Shown: positions 32,421 to 39,977 of the stretch, piece by piece
Layout: each line of letters starts with the position of its first letter
How positions within the stretch are numbered: the stretch's first letter is position 1
NCBI GenBank assembly: GCA_005808505.1
Contig: SYLX01000174.1
Coordinates: 1-39,977, forward strand
Length of the DNA: 39,977 nucleotides
Direction of reading: 5' to 3'
Origin: Bdellovibrionales bacterium
Lineage (GTDB): Bacteria; Bdellovibrionota; Bdellovibrionia; Bdellovibrionales; JAMPXM01
Made by a program: the position numbers and the translations under genes
Notes under the pieces: model-generated
Database searches by the model: none
The model's input: the letters and a program-made list of their open reading frames with translations, nothing else
Told to the model about the DNA's origin: nothing

Positions 32421-35279
32421 TCAGCCTCGTTCCGCAACAAAGCGTGCAACGGCTGAGGTGAGTTCCCCCGGATTGACCGGCTTTGGTAAATGGCCCGAAC
32501 AACCAACATCGGTGCACTTGTCCTTCACGTCGCTCATAGCGTGCGCGGTGAGCGCGATGATGGGCTTTAAAAAGCCCCTCGCGCGGAGATGACCCGTTGC
32601 CGTGTACCCATCCATGATCGGCATTTGTAGATCCATCAAAACGATGTCGTGATTACCCGCAAGCGCCTTCGAGACTCCTTCCAGACCATTTTCGGCGATC
32701 TCAACTTCAGCGCCCTGCTTCGAAAGATAGCGTCGAATGAGTTGCTGATTATCTGGAGAATCCTCAACGAGAAGCACGCGGATATCTTTTAACTTCGGGA
32801 CATCCTTTTTCACCTCTCCTTTGGCGAAGACGTTCGGCGGACCACTTTCAAGAGGGTCGCCTTCTGACTTGGAAAGTAATTGAACATGATTTAATTCGCT
32901 CTCCGCGCGACTTTCGATCACAACGCGGAAAGTAGAGCCTTCATTTTTCTTCGAGCGCACTAATTTCACGTCGCCCCCCAGGGCGCGCGCTAGCGATCGA
33001 GAAAGTGCTAGGCCCAAGCCCGTGCCGCCAAACTTTCTCGTCATTGAACTATCGGCTTGCGTGAACATCTTAAATAAGCGGTCAACGCTTTCTTCAGGAA
33101 TTCCGATGCCCGTATCCGTTACGTCAAAAGCGACACAACGTACGCCCGTTTCGCTTTCGTGCCCGGAGAGTTTTATGTGAATTAACCCTTGCCTTGTAAA
33201 CTTCAAGGCATTGCTGACAAGATTCGTGAGGATCTGGCGCAAGCGCGTCGGGTCCGTGATGATTTCATCCGGAGCCTCGGGACCCGCCTCGAACTCAAGT
33301 CGCAGGCCTTTTTCTTTCGCAAGCACATCGAGGAGCGATACGACTTCGCGTGCGATTTCCTTCGGCTTCACGCGGAGCAATTCAAAGTGCAAATGGCCGG
33401 TCTCAACTTTTGAAAGATCTAGAATATCGTTGATAATGTGCCCGAGCTGCTCGCCGTTTCGATGAAGGATGTCGATGTAACTGACTTTTTCGCTCTCGCT
33501 CAACGATGGGTCGCGCAGCAAATCAGCAAAGCCGATCATTGCGCCGAGAGGCGTACGGATTTCGTGGCTCATGTTTGCTAAGAACGCCGTCTTCAGTTCG
33601 TTTGCTTTCTCCGCTTGTTCTTTAGCATCGCGAAGCTCTTTTTCGGCTCGCTTGCGCTCGGTGATATCGGTCCACGTGCCGTAATATTTCGTAAGTTCTC
33701 CCCGCTCATCAAAGAACGGAGCACCTAACGAGAGAAACCAACGGTGTGATCCGTTTTTGGCTACGATACGGAAATCAACCGACACCGATTGCTTCTGGGA
33801 GCGAGACTTCTCCCATTCCGTGACCACGCGCGCGCGGTCTTCGGGGTGGATGAATTGCGTCCATCCCCAACCGAGGAATTCTTCAGCCGTGTAACCAACA
33901 AGTTCATAGAAACGTTCCGTGCAGTAATCGGCCGAACCATCAGGGTTCGTGCGCCAAATGCCCTGCGGGATCGTTTCGACAATCAACCTGGCGCGTTCTC
34001 CCTCGAGTTTTCGATCGTGAATGTCGATCGCGACACCGACCCATTTTACGATCGCGCCTTCATCGTTTTTGAGAGGAATCGCGCGCACTAAATGCCATCG
34101 CCACGATTGGTCCGAGGCCCGGAGGAAGCGGTGTTCGTTTTCGAAAGGTCGACCTGCTTGAACGGCCTCGACAAATTTTTCCACCGAAGACTCTCGATCG
34201 TCCGGGTGGATCAGTGGCTTCCAACTCCAACCAATGGACTGCTCGTAATTCCAGCCCGTGAATTGATACCACCACTCATTGAAGTACTCGGCTGATCCGT
34301 CAGGCTGTGCCGTCCAAACAATCTGCGGAATGCTATTCATCAGCACGCGAAAGCGGTCTTCGCTCTCGCGCAGAGCGAGCTCTGTTTTCTTCCGACCTGT
34401 CGTTTCTACGCACGTGCAGAGAAGACCGCGGATCTGATCCGATTCATCGAGAATTGGACTGTAAGAGAACGTAAAGTAAGTCTGCTCAAAGTAACCGGAG
34501 CGGTTCATGTAAAGCGGACGGTCTTCGAAGTAGCTCGCTTTGCCGCGATCCACTTCATCCGCAACGGGTCCAAGATCGTTCCAGATCTCATGCCAGACTT
34601 GTTGGAAATGACTTCCAAGGGCGCGTGGATGTTTTTCGGATCCCAGGATTGGTCGGTAAGCGTCGTTGTAGAGAAAGACCCGGTGTTCACCCCAAGAAAT
34701 AAATGTCGGAAACGTCGAACGCAACATGGAGCCGACTAAGGTGCGCAAGCTCTGCGGCCAAAGTTCGACCGCACCCAGCGGTGTCTTTGACCAATCCTTC
34801 TCGCGAAAAAGCCGCGACATTTCGCCATCCGTTTCAAGAAACGATCGGTTCGATGTGAGTGCACGCTTTTCCTCACGGGAGGAAAACAACTCAAGAAAGT
34901 AGCGAACCTTCGAGAGGAGAACCGTCGGCGGGACCGGTTTCGTTAAAAAATCTGCCGCGCCAAATGAGTAAGCTTTCTCGATAATGTCCAAAGAAGGATC
35001 ACTAGCCGTCAGGAAGAAAAATGGCGTACCTGCCGCAAGCGGGATTTCTTTGAGTCGTTCTGCAAACGCAAACCCATCAACGACCGGCATCCGCAGGTCG
35101 ATCAACAGAAGCGCAACCCTTTCGTCACGGAGGTATCTAAGAGCCTCTTCACCCGAAGGCATGCCAATATATTCGCAATCGACTTCGCGAAGAATGGCTT
35201 TGAATGCGAGCAAATTCTCCTCGCGGTCATCGATCGCAAGAACACGCGGCTTAGCTGCCAAGCGACAATCGGTCAGCAA
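32421..35279 (-). CDS. hybrid sensor histidine kinase, REC-PAS-PAS-PAS-HisKA-HATPase-REC
   Basis: 952 residues, soluble (no membrane helix). Domain order: REC1 about 10-125 (phospho-Asp in LLLIDLRMPVVDG, Lys in LTKPVPP); PAS-like region about 155-300 (KTPLGAVELWPQSL, YNDAYRPILG); PAS about 308-430 (WTAQPDGSAEYFNEWWYQFT); PAS about 435-555 (with WTDITERKRAEKEL at its end); HisKA about 575-640 with H-box MSHEIRTPLGAMIGF; HATPase about 685-800 with N-box LTNLVSNALKF, G1 DTGIGI and G2 GGTGLGL; REC2 about 832-948 (LMDLQMPIMDG). Start is TTG 35279 with AGGAG six bases upstream. Phosphorelay within the protein or to an unlinked regulator is expected; no output gene is adjacent. Confidence 0.94.
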   Translation of the reverse strand: MLTDCRLAAKPRVLAIDDREENLLAFKAILREVDCEYIGMPSGEEALRYLRDERVALLLIDLRMPVVDGFAFAERLKEIPLAAGTPFFFLTASDPSLDIIEKAYSFGAADFLTKPVPPTVLLSKVRYFLELFSSREEKRALTSNRSFLETDGEMSRLFREKDWSKTPLGAVELWPQSLRTLVGSMLRSTFPTFISWGEHRVFLYNDAYRPILGSEKHPRALGSHFQQVWHEIWNDLGPVADEVDRGKASYFEDRPLYMNRSGYFEQTYFTFSYSPILDESDQIRGLLCTCVETTGRKKTELALRESEDRFRVLMNSIPQIVWTAQPDGSAEYFNEWWYQFTGWNYEQSIGWSWKPLIHPDDRESSVEKFVEAVQAGRPFENEHRFLRASDQSWRWHLVRAIPLKNDEGAIVKWVGVAIDIHDRKLEGERARLIVETIPQGIWRTNPDGSADYCTERFYELVGYTAEEFLGWGWTQFIHPEDRARVVTEWEKSRSQKQSVSVDFRIVAKNGSHRWFLSLGAPFFDERGELTKYYGTWTDITERKRAEKELRDAKEQAEKANELKTAFLANMSHEIRTPLGAMIGFADLLRDPSLSESEKVSYIDILHRNGEQLGHIINDILDLSKVETGHLHFELLRVKPKEIAREVVSLLDVLAKEKGLRLEFEAGPEAPDEIITDPTRLRQILTNLVSNALKFTRQGLIHIKLSGHESETGVRCVAFDVTDTGIGIPEESVDRLFKMFTQADSSMTRKFGGTGLGLALSRSLARALGGDVKLVRSKKNEGSTFRVVIESRAESELNHVQLLSKSEGDPLESGPPNVFAKGEVKKDVPKLKDIRVLLVEDSPDNQQLIRRYLSKQGAEVEIAENGLEGVSKALAGNHDIVLMDLQMPIMDGYTATGHLRARGFLKPIIALTAHAMSDVKDKCTDVGCSGHLPKPVNPGELTSAVARFVAERG

Positions 35280-35437
35280 AAATAGGCTCCTGATTTATAA
35301 GGAGATTAAGAGTCTCAGAGAGCGAAAACTTACCGCAACCTCACTACAGATAAAAGGATTCTCTCCTCAGTTCGTGAGTTTCCCTTTTGTAGCAAGGCTG
35401 CATGCCCAAGCAAAAAAACACTGCAGAAACGTGACTT

Positions 35438-35794
35438 TCATCGAACGTCGGTTTGCGTTCGCGTTCCGCCCCTCGATTTTAACGGATCGGCTTCGGAGCC
35501 GCTTCCCATCACTGAACGATCATCTAACGGAGTATTCAGGAGTTTTTCAATTTCAGGCGACTCAGGAGTTCGTCCGTCGTGCGAAGGCTCAGCTTCGTCG
35601 CCCCATCTAGGCTGAACTTCCAAATCATCGATCGCGCCACTCTGGGATGCTCCTTTTGCCCTCGTTTCAACATCTTCAACGAGTGGAGAGACGCTTTTTG
35701 CGTCATCAAGGATCTCGCCGCCATCAGGGAGGCCATCACTTGACGTCGTGTCTGTAGTATTCTCTGTAGCATTCTCTCTTCCATTTTCTGTCAT
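35438..35794 (-). CDS. short acidic disordered protein
   Basis: 118 residues, ATG with AGGAG five bases upstream. The sequence is low-complexity and acidic, rich in Asp, Glu, Ser, Thr, Gly and Pro, with no hydrophobic core, no signal and no cysteine. Its character is close to that of the 31242 product, though no direct alignment is obvious. It is transcribed toward the hybrid kinase gene (158 nt away) and could share its transcript. Function is unknown. Confidence 0.65.
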   Translation of the reverse strand: MTENGRENATENTTDTTSSDGLPDGGEILDDAKSVSPLVEDVETRAKGASQSGAIDDLEVQPRWGDEAEPSHDGRTPESPEIEKLLNTPLDDRSVMGSGSEADPLKSRGGTRTQTDVR

Positions 35795-35909
35795 TCATGC
35801 TCCTAGGCGGAAAGGTTAGAAGGTAATCCTCTCAGCGACGGCCATTTCGAGCTTGAAGACGAGTTCGTAGGAACGTTACTTTTTGCTCACGTACTGAGAA
35901 GGTAGGTTC

Positions 35910-37010
35910 GTGAATAAGATCCGCAGCTCGAAAAGATCAAACCAATCCAGCATCGCGCTAGGCCTAATCGAGCGCGCTGTTCTGCAGGGCCTCATGCGGC
36001 TTCCTGCAAAGGTCCTTCTTCGTACCCTTCGTCAGAATCCGATTGTCATTGACGGTCGCAACTTGAATGCCGAGATGCAGGTCATTCTTCATCTTCAGAA
36101 CCTGACTCAAGCTCCGGGCCTAAGCGGTTTACCGCCTGTTGAATCGCGAGCCAACATTGTCCGCACGGCAAAGATTCACGGACTGCGCATTCCTGAAGTC
36201 AGCGTCATCGACCTGAAAATTCCCAGTCGAGTCGACCATGAGATTCCGGCTCGTCTTTACCGACTGAAGACCAACGACAATGCGCCGCTCGTGATCTTCT
36301 ACCACGGTGGCGGCTTTGTCTTAGGCGGCGTTGAAGCCTACGATGATGTTTGCCGATTTATCTGCCGTGAACTCGACTGCCCCGTTCTCTCGATCGAGTA
36401 TCGATTAGCGCCTGAACATCCTTACCCGGCGGGTCTTGAAGATGCGGTGGATTCGTTTCGTTGGGCGCAGGCCAATGCTCAAGTGCTGAAGGTGAATCCC
36501 AATCGACTGGTCGTAGCGGGAGATAGTGCTGGCGGCAACTTCGCAACGGTTCTTTGCCAACTTGCGGTCGAAGAAAAAAGAGCAGGGCCGTTTGTTCAGC
36601 TGCTGATCTATCCCACCGCGGACCGGTCGAAAACTTATCCGTCCGAAAAGCTCTTTGGAAAAGGCTTCTTCCTAACGGACCGCGATCTCGCTTACTTCCA
36701 AGAGCATTACTCGACGGGAAAAAGTCTACGCTCCGAAGATCTCTCGCGCGAGCTTCTGAATCCTCGCATTTCTCCGATCCACGGAACACTCACGGGCCTA
36801 GCACCGGCAATCATCGTGACGGCAGGCTTTGATCCCCTGAGAGATGAAGGCGCAGCCTACGCAAAAGCCCTACAGGCTGCGGGAACGAAAACTGAACTGA
36901 TCGAGTGTTCCGACATGATCCACGGCTTTATCAACATGATTGGATTCAGTCGGGCCGCGCGACGAGAGTTTGCGAAAATACTTTCGGTCGTGCGGGCTCA
37001 ACTTCAGTAA
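35910..37010 (+). CDS. alpha/beta hydrolase, HSL (esterase/lipase) family
   Basis: 366 residues. Oxyanion motif HGGG at 132-135 with F136, nucleophile S206 in GDSAGGN, acid D308 in GFDPLRDE and His338 in MIHGFI, the complete triad of bacterial hormone-sensitive-lipase esterases (family IV). IEYRLAPEHPYPA near 163-175 is another family signature. An extended N-terminal ~100 residues is the cap region; no signal peptide, so cytosolic. Acts on ester substrates such as acyl glycerols or small acyl esters. Start GTG 35910 follows AAGGTAGGTTC. It ends 10 nt before the convergent lepB stop. Confidence 0.92.
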   Translation: MNKIRSSKRSNQSSIALGLIERAVLQGLMRLPAKVLLRTLRQNPIVIDGRNLNAEMQVILHLQNLTQAPGLSGLPPVESRANIVRTAKIHGLRIPEVSVIDLKIPSRVDHEIPARLYRLKTNDNAPLVIFYHGGGFVLGGVEAYDDVCRFICRELDCPVLSIEYRLAPEHPYPAGLEDAVDSFRWAQANAQVLKVNPNRLVVAGDSAGGNFATVLCQLAVEEKRAGPFVQLLIYPTADRSKTYPSEKLFGKGFFLTDRDLAYFQEHYSTGKSLRSEDLSRELLNPRISPIHGTLTGLAPAIIVTAGFDPLRDEGAAYAKALQAAGTKTELIECSDMIHGFINMIGFSRAARREFAKILSVVRAQLQ

Positions 37011-37020
37011 GGACACCGGG

Positions 37021-37659
37021 TTAGGGAAGCGCTTTTCCAACTCGATCGCCGATGAACTTCCACGAGTACAAAACACGCTCGGCACGGCCGATCAGGTGAT
37101 TTCTCGGAACGAAGCCAAAGAAGCGGCCGTCGCGGCTGTTATCACGATTGTCGCCCATCATGAGGAACTGACCTTCCGGAACTTTGAAGACTCTCTCCTC
37201 CGGACGAAAGTATTCAGGAATTCGCTGAACGAAGTAGCGGTGTTCACCTAGCCGTTCCTCATATTGCACGAGCTCATCTTGATCGCGCTTCACTGTTCCG
37301 ACCTGCGCGATCGACTCTCCATTAACTTTAACGTTCCCGTTGATCACTTCGATTTCGTCGCCAGGAACTCCGATGAGGCGCTTCACCATGACGGTCCCTT
37401 GGTCTTCAACTGAATCGAACACGACAACATCGCCGCGTTGAGGATCAGAAAGTTTTACGAGCGAAATTTGCGTCAGCGGAATTTTGAGATCGTAGGCTGT
37501 TCGATCCACGAGGATCATATCGCCGACTTGCAAAGAAGGAATCATCGAGCCCGAGGGCACGAGATATTGGTTCGCCAACGTGGCCCGAACGAAGAGCATC
37601 ACCAGAAGAAAAGCTAGAAAGCCTCTATTTCTGCGCAAGTACCTTTTGGCTAACTCCAT
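37021..37659 (-). CDS. lepB: signal peptidase I
   Basis: 212 residues. ATG 37659 was chosen because GAGGAGGAG lies just upstream; an ATG at 37683 has no ribosome site. One N-terminal membrane helix (about 13-32) anchors the periplasmic domain. Box B is PSGSMIPSL with nucleophile S38; the general base is K93 in VMVKRLIGVPGD; box E is GDNRDNS. This is the complete Ser/Lys dyad of S26 peptidases that cleave exported-protein signal peptides. It is the short type with one transmembrane helix, not the two-helix E. coli form. The gene is divergent from an XRE regulator across 108 bp, an arrangement unusual for lepB (see findings). Confidence 0.95.
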   Translation of the reverse strand: MELAKRYLRRNRGFLAFLLVMLFVRATLANQYLVPSGSMIPSLQVGDMILVDRTAYDLKIPLTQISLVKLSDPQRGDVVVFDSVEDQGTVMVKRLIGVPGDEIEVINGNVKVNGESIAQVGTVKRDQDELVQYEERLGEHRYFVQRIPEYFRPEERVFKVPEGQFLMMGDNRDNSRDGRFFGFVPRNHLIGRAERVLYSWKFIGDRVGKALP

Positions 37660-37684
37660 CGTCTCCTCCTCTACGCTAACCATA

Positions 37685-37702
37685 CGAAACTCTTATGTTT
37701 CG
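37685..37702 (-). promoter_or_regulatory. hairpin in the lepB 5' leader
   Basis: CGAAAC-TCTTAT-GTTTCG, a perfect 6-bp inverted repeat with a 6-nt loop, lying 25-43 nt upstream of the lepB ATG and inside the leader predicted from the promoter at 37719-37747. It could act in the RNA or as a second regulator half-site pair. Confidence 0.35.
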
Positions 37703-37717
37703 CAACTATAGAAGACT

Positions 37718-37741
37718 AAATGTACGCTAAGCTTTACATTT
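37718..37741. promoter_or_regulatory. inverted-repeat operator between lepB and XRE gene
   Basis: AAATGTA (37718-37724) and TACATTT (37735-37741) form a perfect 7-bp inverted repeat around a 10-bp centre. The left half covers the lepB -10 element and the right half overlaps the XRE -35 element. A further ATGTAC occurs at 37753-37758, one turn multiple away from the ATGTAC at 37720-37725 (33 bp). This is a good candidate site for the adjacent XRE protein. Confidence 0.5.
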
Positions 37742-37747
37742 TGGCAA
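37719..37747 (-). promoter_or_regulatory. sigma70-like promoter for lepB
   Basis: Minus strand: -35 TTGCCA (37747-37742), 17-bp spacer, -10 TACATT (37724-37719). Predicted start near 37712, leaving a leader of about 50 nt with the 37685-37702 hairpin. Confidence 0.5.
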
Positions 37748-37761
37748 GTAAGATGTACTTT
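37733..37761 (+). promoter_or_regulatory. sigma70-like promoter for the XRE gene
   Basis: -35 TTTACA (37733-37738), 17-bp spacer, -10 TACTTT (37756-37761). The predicted start falls near 37768, the A of the ATG, so the transcript would be leaderless. Confidence 0.45.
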
Positions 37762-37767
37762 TGAGCC

Positions 37768-37980
37768 ATGAGCTGCACGAACAAACTGAAGTTAGCGCGA
37801 GTCGCGGCCGGTGACCTGACCCAACAGGAATTAGCCGAGAAAGTTGGTTGTTCCCGCCAAACTATTCACTCGATCGAGAGTGGAAAGTTTCTTCCGTCAG
37901 TCGAGCTAGCTTTAAAACTCGCGCGAGTTTTAAACGTGCGAGTTGAAGATCTTTTTAAACTTGAGGAGACGATCTCATGA
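37768..37980 (+). CDS. XRE-family transcriptional regulator
   Basis: 70 residues, a single helix-turn-helix domain. The core reads LKLARVAAGDLTQQELAEKVGCSRQTIHSIESGKFLPSVELALKLARVL, with recognition helix around SRQTIHSIESG. It closely resembles the small YgzD-type HTH proteins often encoded with a membrane protein. No ribosome site precedes the ATG, and the promoter lies so close that translation from a leaderless message is likely. Its stop overlaps the next gene's ATG (ATGA). It is divergent from lepB and probably binds the 37718-37741 repeat, controlling itself and lepB; this is inferred from layout. Confidence 0.9.
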   Translation: MSCTNKLKLARVAAGDLTQQELAEKVGCSRQTIHSIESGKFLPSVELALKLARVLNVRVEDLFKLEETIS

Positions 37981-38273
37981 TGCTCGAAGAACCGTGGCTG
38001 TTGGTCTTCCGCATTTTGGTGTTCTCTAGCCTGATTGTTTATTTCGGCTTTGACGCTTTTGAACGCCGTCGCATCAAAGACGAGCGCGAAGAATTCATTC
38101 GACTCAAAAGTTTAGAGCTCGTCCACAAAACCACGACGGTGGCACTCTCAGCCATGGTCGTCTTCATTGCGTTATGGCCCCACACACCTGCCCTCGTCCC
38201 GATCGTTTGTCTGATTCTCGCTACGATGTACGTTGAAATCGCGGGCAAGCTTTACTTTCGGAAAAAATACTAA
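37977..38273 (+). CDS. small membrane protein cotranscribed with XRE regulator
   Basis: 98 residues with three predicted membrane helices (about 9-27, 53-68, 73-89) and a charged cytoplasmic loop in between (FERRRIKDEREEFIRLKSLE). GAGGAG lies eight bases before the ATG; a second ATG follows directly. The first base triplet overlaps the regulator stop. XRE-plus-small-membrane-protein pairs are common, and the loop sequence DEREEFIRLKS resembles such partners (DUF2178-like), but the function is not established. Confidence 0.8.
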   Translation: MMLEEPWLLVFRILVFSSLIVYFGFDAFERRRIKDEREEFIRLKSLELVHKTTTVALSAMVVFIALWPHTPALVPIVCLILATMYVEIAGKLYFRKKY

Positions 38274-38274
38274 A

Positions 38275-38299
38275 AGTAAGCCGCCATTGGCGGCTTACT
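38275..38299 (-). terminator. terminator-like hairpin
   Basis: Perfect 11-bp stem AGTAAGCCGCC / GGCGGCTTACT with a 3-nt loop. On the minus strand it is followed by a T-rich tail (TTTTAGTATTTTTT), so it ends the 38313-38759 gene transcript. On the plus strand it follows the membrane-protein stop immediately but lacks a U-tract. Confidence 0.75.
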
Positions 38300-38312
38300 C
38301 AAATCGCCTTGG

Positions 38313-38759
38313 TCAGTGCTCCATTGCTCGCACCAACCAACGCTTGAAAATATCGGCCTCTCGCGTTTTGCCTGACCAACGTGCGCGGTTGAACATGACC
38401 ATGGCCATCATCAGCGCATGGTGTTGCCCGGCTCGATCTTTTTCGCGCTCAAAACCCAAGTAAGCTTCATGCAAGAGTCGAACACTATTGAGCGCCGTTG
38501 CTTCATCCTTAAAGCCCAATCGGCGCCGAAAAAGCCCGGCGTAAGCATTCATGGGGTCCTTCGAATCGTTGTAGAGATCATAATAGCCTTCGATCAGCCC
38601 AGCACTTTGCAGGACCGACGCCACGTAACTCAAGGCTGAGTCCGTAGCCTTTGCGATCTCGTGGAGATCGTGCTCGCCTCCGACGAAGCGATGGACGATT
38701 TGATCTTTTTTGGTACGCGTCTCAACAGACGCGGAATGAATTTCCGTAGTAATCGCCAA
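38313..38759 (-). CDS. winged-helix-like protein of unknown function
   Basis: 148 residues. Start TTG 38759 was chosen because AAGGAG lies seven bases upstream; the longer TTG at 38798 has no ribosome site. Residues about 21-65 look like a winged-helix unit (IVHRFVGGEHDLHEIAKATD, then SALSYVASVLQSAGLIEGYY, Y-D-L-Y), with the second helix followed by the wing-like loop. The C-terminal half is helical with DRAGQHHALMMAMVMFNRAR. No membrane segment. DNA binding is plausible but no family is recognised. It is closed by the hairpin at 38275-38299 and divergent from the aldolase gene. Confidence 0.68.
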   Translation of the reverse strand: MAITTEIHSASVETRTKKDQIVHRFVGGEHDLHEIAKATDSALSYVASVLQSAGLIEGYYDLYNDSKDPMNAYAGLFRRRLGFKDEATALNSVRLLHEAYLGFEREKDRAGQHHALMMAMVMFNRARWSGKTREADIFKRWLVRAMEH

Positions 38760-38988
38760 TTCTTTGCTCCTTGTAAGTATTGAAATTTGAGGTCGCAAAG
38801 TGGCCTGTAAAGGCTGCGGTGCCTGATTTTCGTTCAGCGTTAAGTGCAGCCGAAGTGATTTCTACGAAGGCAACCGAGACCAAATGAGTCAAATCTTCCG
38901 CACGAAAAGGTGCCTTTGAGGAAAGATCCTGCTAACCTCCTCGCACCTAAGGACTGACACGCCACCCGATTTTTAGGAGCATGAGAAA

Positions 38989-39977
38989 ATGAAATTCAAA
39001 CCCGGTTTGGTTTTCGGTACGGCCCTTCAAGACCTCTATCAGCACGCTAAGGAAAATAAATTCGCGCTTCCTGCCGTGAACGTCATCGGCACCGATTCAC
39101 TCAACGGCGTTCTCGAAGCGGCTAAGCAAGTGAACTCACCGGTCATCATCCAGTTTTCAAACGGTGGCGCCCAGTTCTACGCAGGCAAAGGTCTCAAACT
39201 CGAAAATGAAAAAGCGGCCGCTTTAGGCGCAATTTCCGGCGCTCGCCACATCCAACTCCTCGCTGAACATTACGGCGTCCCCGTCGTAGTCCATACCGAT
39301 CACGCAGCGAAGAAGCTTCTCCCGTGGATCGACCACATGGTTGAAGCTGGCGCCGCCTATTACAAAGACCATAAAAAACCTCTCTTCTCATCGCACATGC
39401 TCGACCTCTCCGAAGAGCCTTTAGAAGAGAACGTTGAGATTTCCGCGAAGTATTTCAAAAAGATGAACGCGTTCGAAACAGGAATCGAAATCGAGCTCGG
39501 CGTTACGGGCGGCGAAGAAGACGGCGTCGATAACAGCGATATCGACAATTCAAAACTTTACACCCAACCAGAAGACGTCGCGCACGCTTATTCTCACCTG
39601 CGTGAGATCGGAACGAACTTTACGATTGCGGCATCGTTCGGAAACGTGCATGGCGTTTACAAACCAGGAAACGTGAAGCTATCGCCGATCATCCTGAAAA
39701 ACTCGCAAGAGTACGTGCAAAAGAAGTTCAATACGGGAACTAAACCGGTTTCGTTTGTCTTCCACGGTGGGTCGGGATCAGCGCAGAGCGAAATCCGCGA
39801 AGCGATCGATTACGGTGTGATCAAAATGAATATCGATACCGATCTGCAGTGGGCTTTCTGGGAAGGTGTTCGCAACTTCTATGAAGATAAAAAAGCTTAT
39901 CTTCAAGGTCAGCTCGGCAATCCGGAAGGCGCCGATGCCCCGAACAAGAAATATTACGATCCACGCAATTGGCTCCG
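38989..39977 (+). CDS. fbaA: fructose-bisphosphate aldolase, class II (partial, C-terminus beyond window)
   Basis: 329 residues visible of about 359. AGGAG lies nine bases before the ATG. Sequence is very close to E. coli FbaA over long stretches: VHTDHAAKKLLPWID (D104 and Zn ligand H105), IEIELGVTGGEEDGVDNS with E169, FGNVHGVYKPGNV with H221, FHGGSGSAQSEI with H259, KMNIDTDLQWA, and QGQLGNPEGADAPNKKYYDP near the end. Class II enzymes use Zn2+ to cleave fructose 1,6-bisphosphate to dihydroxyacetone phosphate and glyceraldehyde 3-phosphate in glycolysis and form it in gluconeogenesis. The frame is open to the last base; about 30 C-terminal residues lie outside. Confidence 0.97.
   Translation, partial: MKFKPGLVFGTALQDLYQHAKENKFALPAVNVIGTDSLNGVLEAAKQVNSPVIIQFSNGGAQFYAGKGLKLENEKAAALGAISGARHIQLLAEHYGVPVVVHTDHAAKKLLPWIDHMVEAGAAYYKDHKKPLFSSHMLDLSEEPLEENVEISAKYFKKMNAFETGIEIELGVTGGEEDGVDNSDIDNSKLYTQPEDVAHAYSHLREIGTNFTIAASFGNVHGVYKPGNVKLSPIILKNSQEYVQKKFNTGTKPVSFVFHGGSGSAQSEIREAIDYGVIKMNIDTDLQWAFWEGVRNFYEDKKAYLQGQLGNPEGADAPNKKYYDPRNWL

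Noticed and set aside
34984..35610. 208-residue plus-strand frame across the kinase 5' end and intergenic space
   Set aside because: Antisense to REC1 of the hybrid kinase and to a more plausible small gene; composition is a shadow pattern (Arg/Ser-rich).

Overview
The window reads as ordinary chromosome of a Gram-negative bacterium, most likely a member of the Bdellovibrionota (Bdellovibrio-like). The grounds are a TIGR02147-type protein (a family I know mainly from Bdellovibrio and Fibrobacter), many short exported proteins of no known family, an outer-membrane/RND export system, a PAS-rich hybrid kinase, and roughly balanced GC with strong GGAG/AGGAG ribosome sites. This assignment is an inference. 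There is no rRNA, tRNA, CRISPR array, prophage or insertion sequence that I can support. Genes are dense and several operons are welded by ATGA/GTGA/TAATG overlaps.

Layout. 1-549: 5'-part of a GlnQ-type amino-acid ABC ATPase. 620-4869: small exported proteins, a CheX-like protein, and a secreted protein/TIGR02147 pair. 5068-10715: a divergent pair, a 1123-residue exported beta-propeller protein and a 610-residue exported protein with a Cys-His-Asp pattern. 10755-13621: a small membrane protein, a small secreted protein, a GHKL ATPase and a secreted phospholipase-A2-like protein. 13667-17877: a four-gene ThuEFGK-like sugar ABC importer operon. 17952-20884: an AI-2E/PerM-type membrane protein, then a CDF cation transporter whose start lies inside a shortened periplasmic-binding lipoprotein gene. 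21087-27676: one exported protein facing a five-gene operon, TolC-like channel - HAE-1 RND pump - CnrX/Spy-like periplasmic protein - ECF sigma factor - membrane anti-sigma candidate. 28070-32392: SDR oxidoreductase, a hemerythrin-like protein lacking its metal ligands, L,D-transpeptidase, Cys-rich lipoprotein, a disordered protein and an exported unknown. 32421-35279: a REC-PAS3-HisKA-HATPase-REC hybrid kinase. 35438-39977: a disordered acidic protein, HSL-type esterase, signal peptidase I divergent from an XRE regulator/membrane protein pair, a small winged-helix-like protein, and class II fructose-bisphosphate aldolase (cut by the window end).

How they work together. Most of the content concerns the envelope: export, signal-peptide cleavage, cell-wall cross-linking, efflux, metal and sugar transport, and sensing. 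Two regulatory arrangements stand out. First, the RND operon carries its own sensor/sigma/anti-sigma cassette at its 3' end but has no membrane-fusion adaptor gene. Second, signal peptidase I shares a 108-bp intergenic region with an XRE repressor gene, in which two plausible sigma70 promoters face each other across one perfect inverted repeat, and the XRE message appears leaderless.
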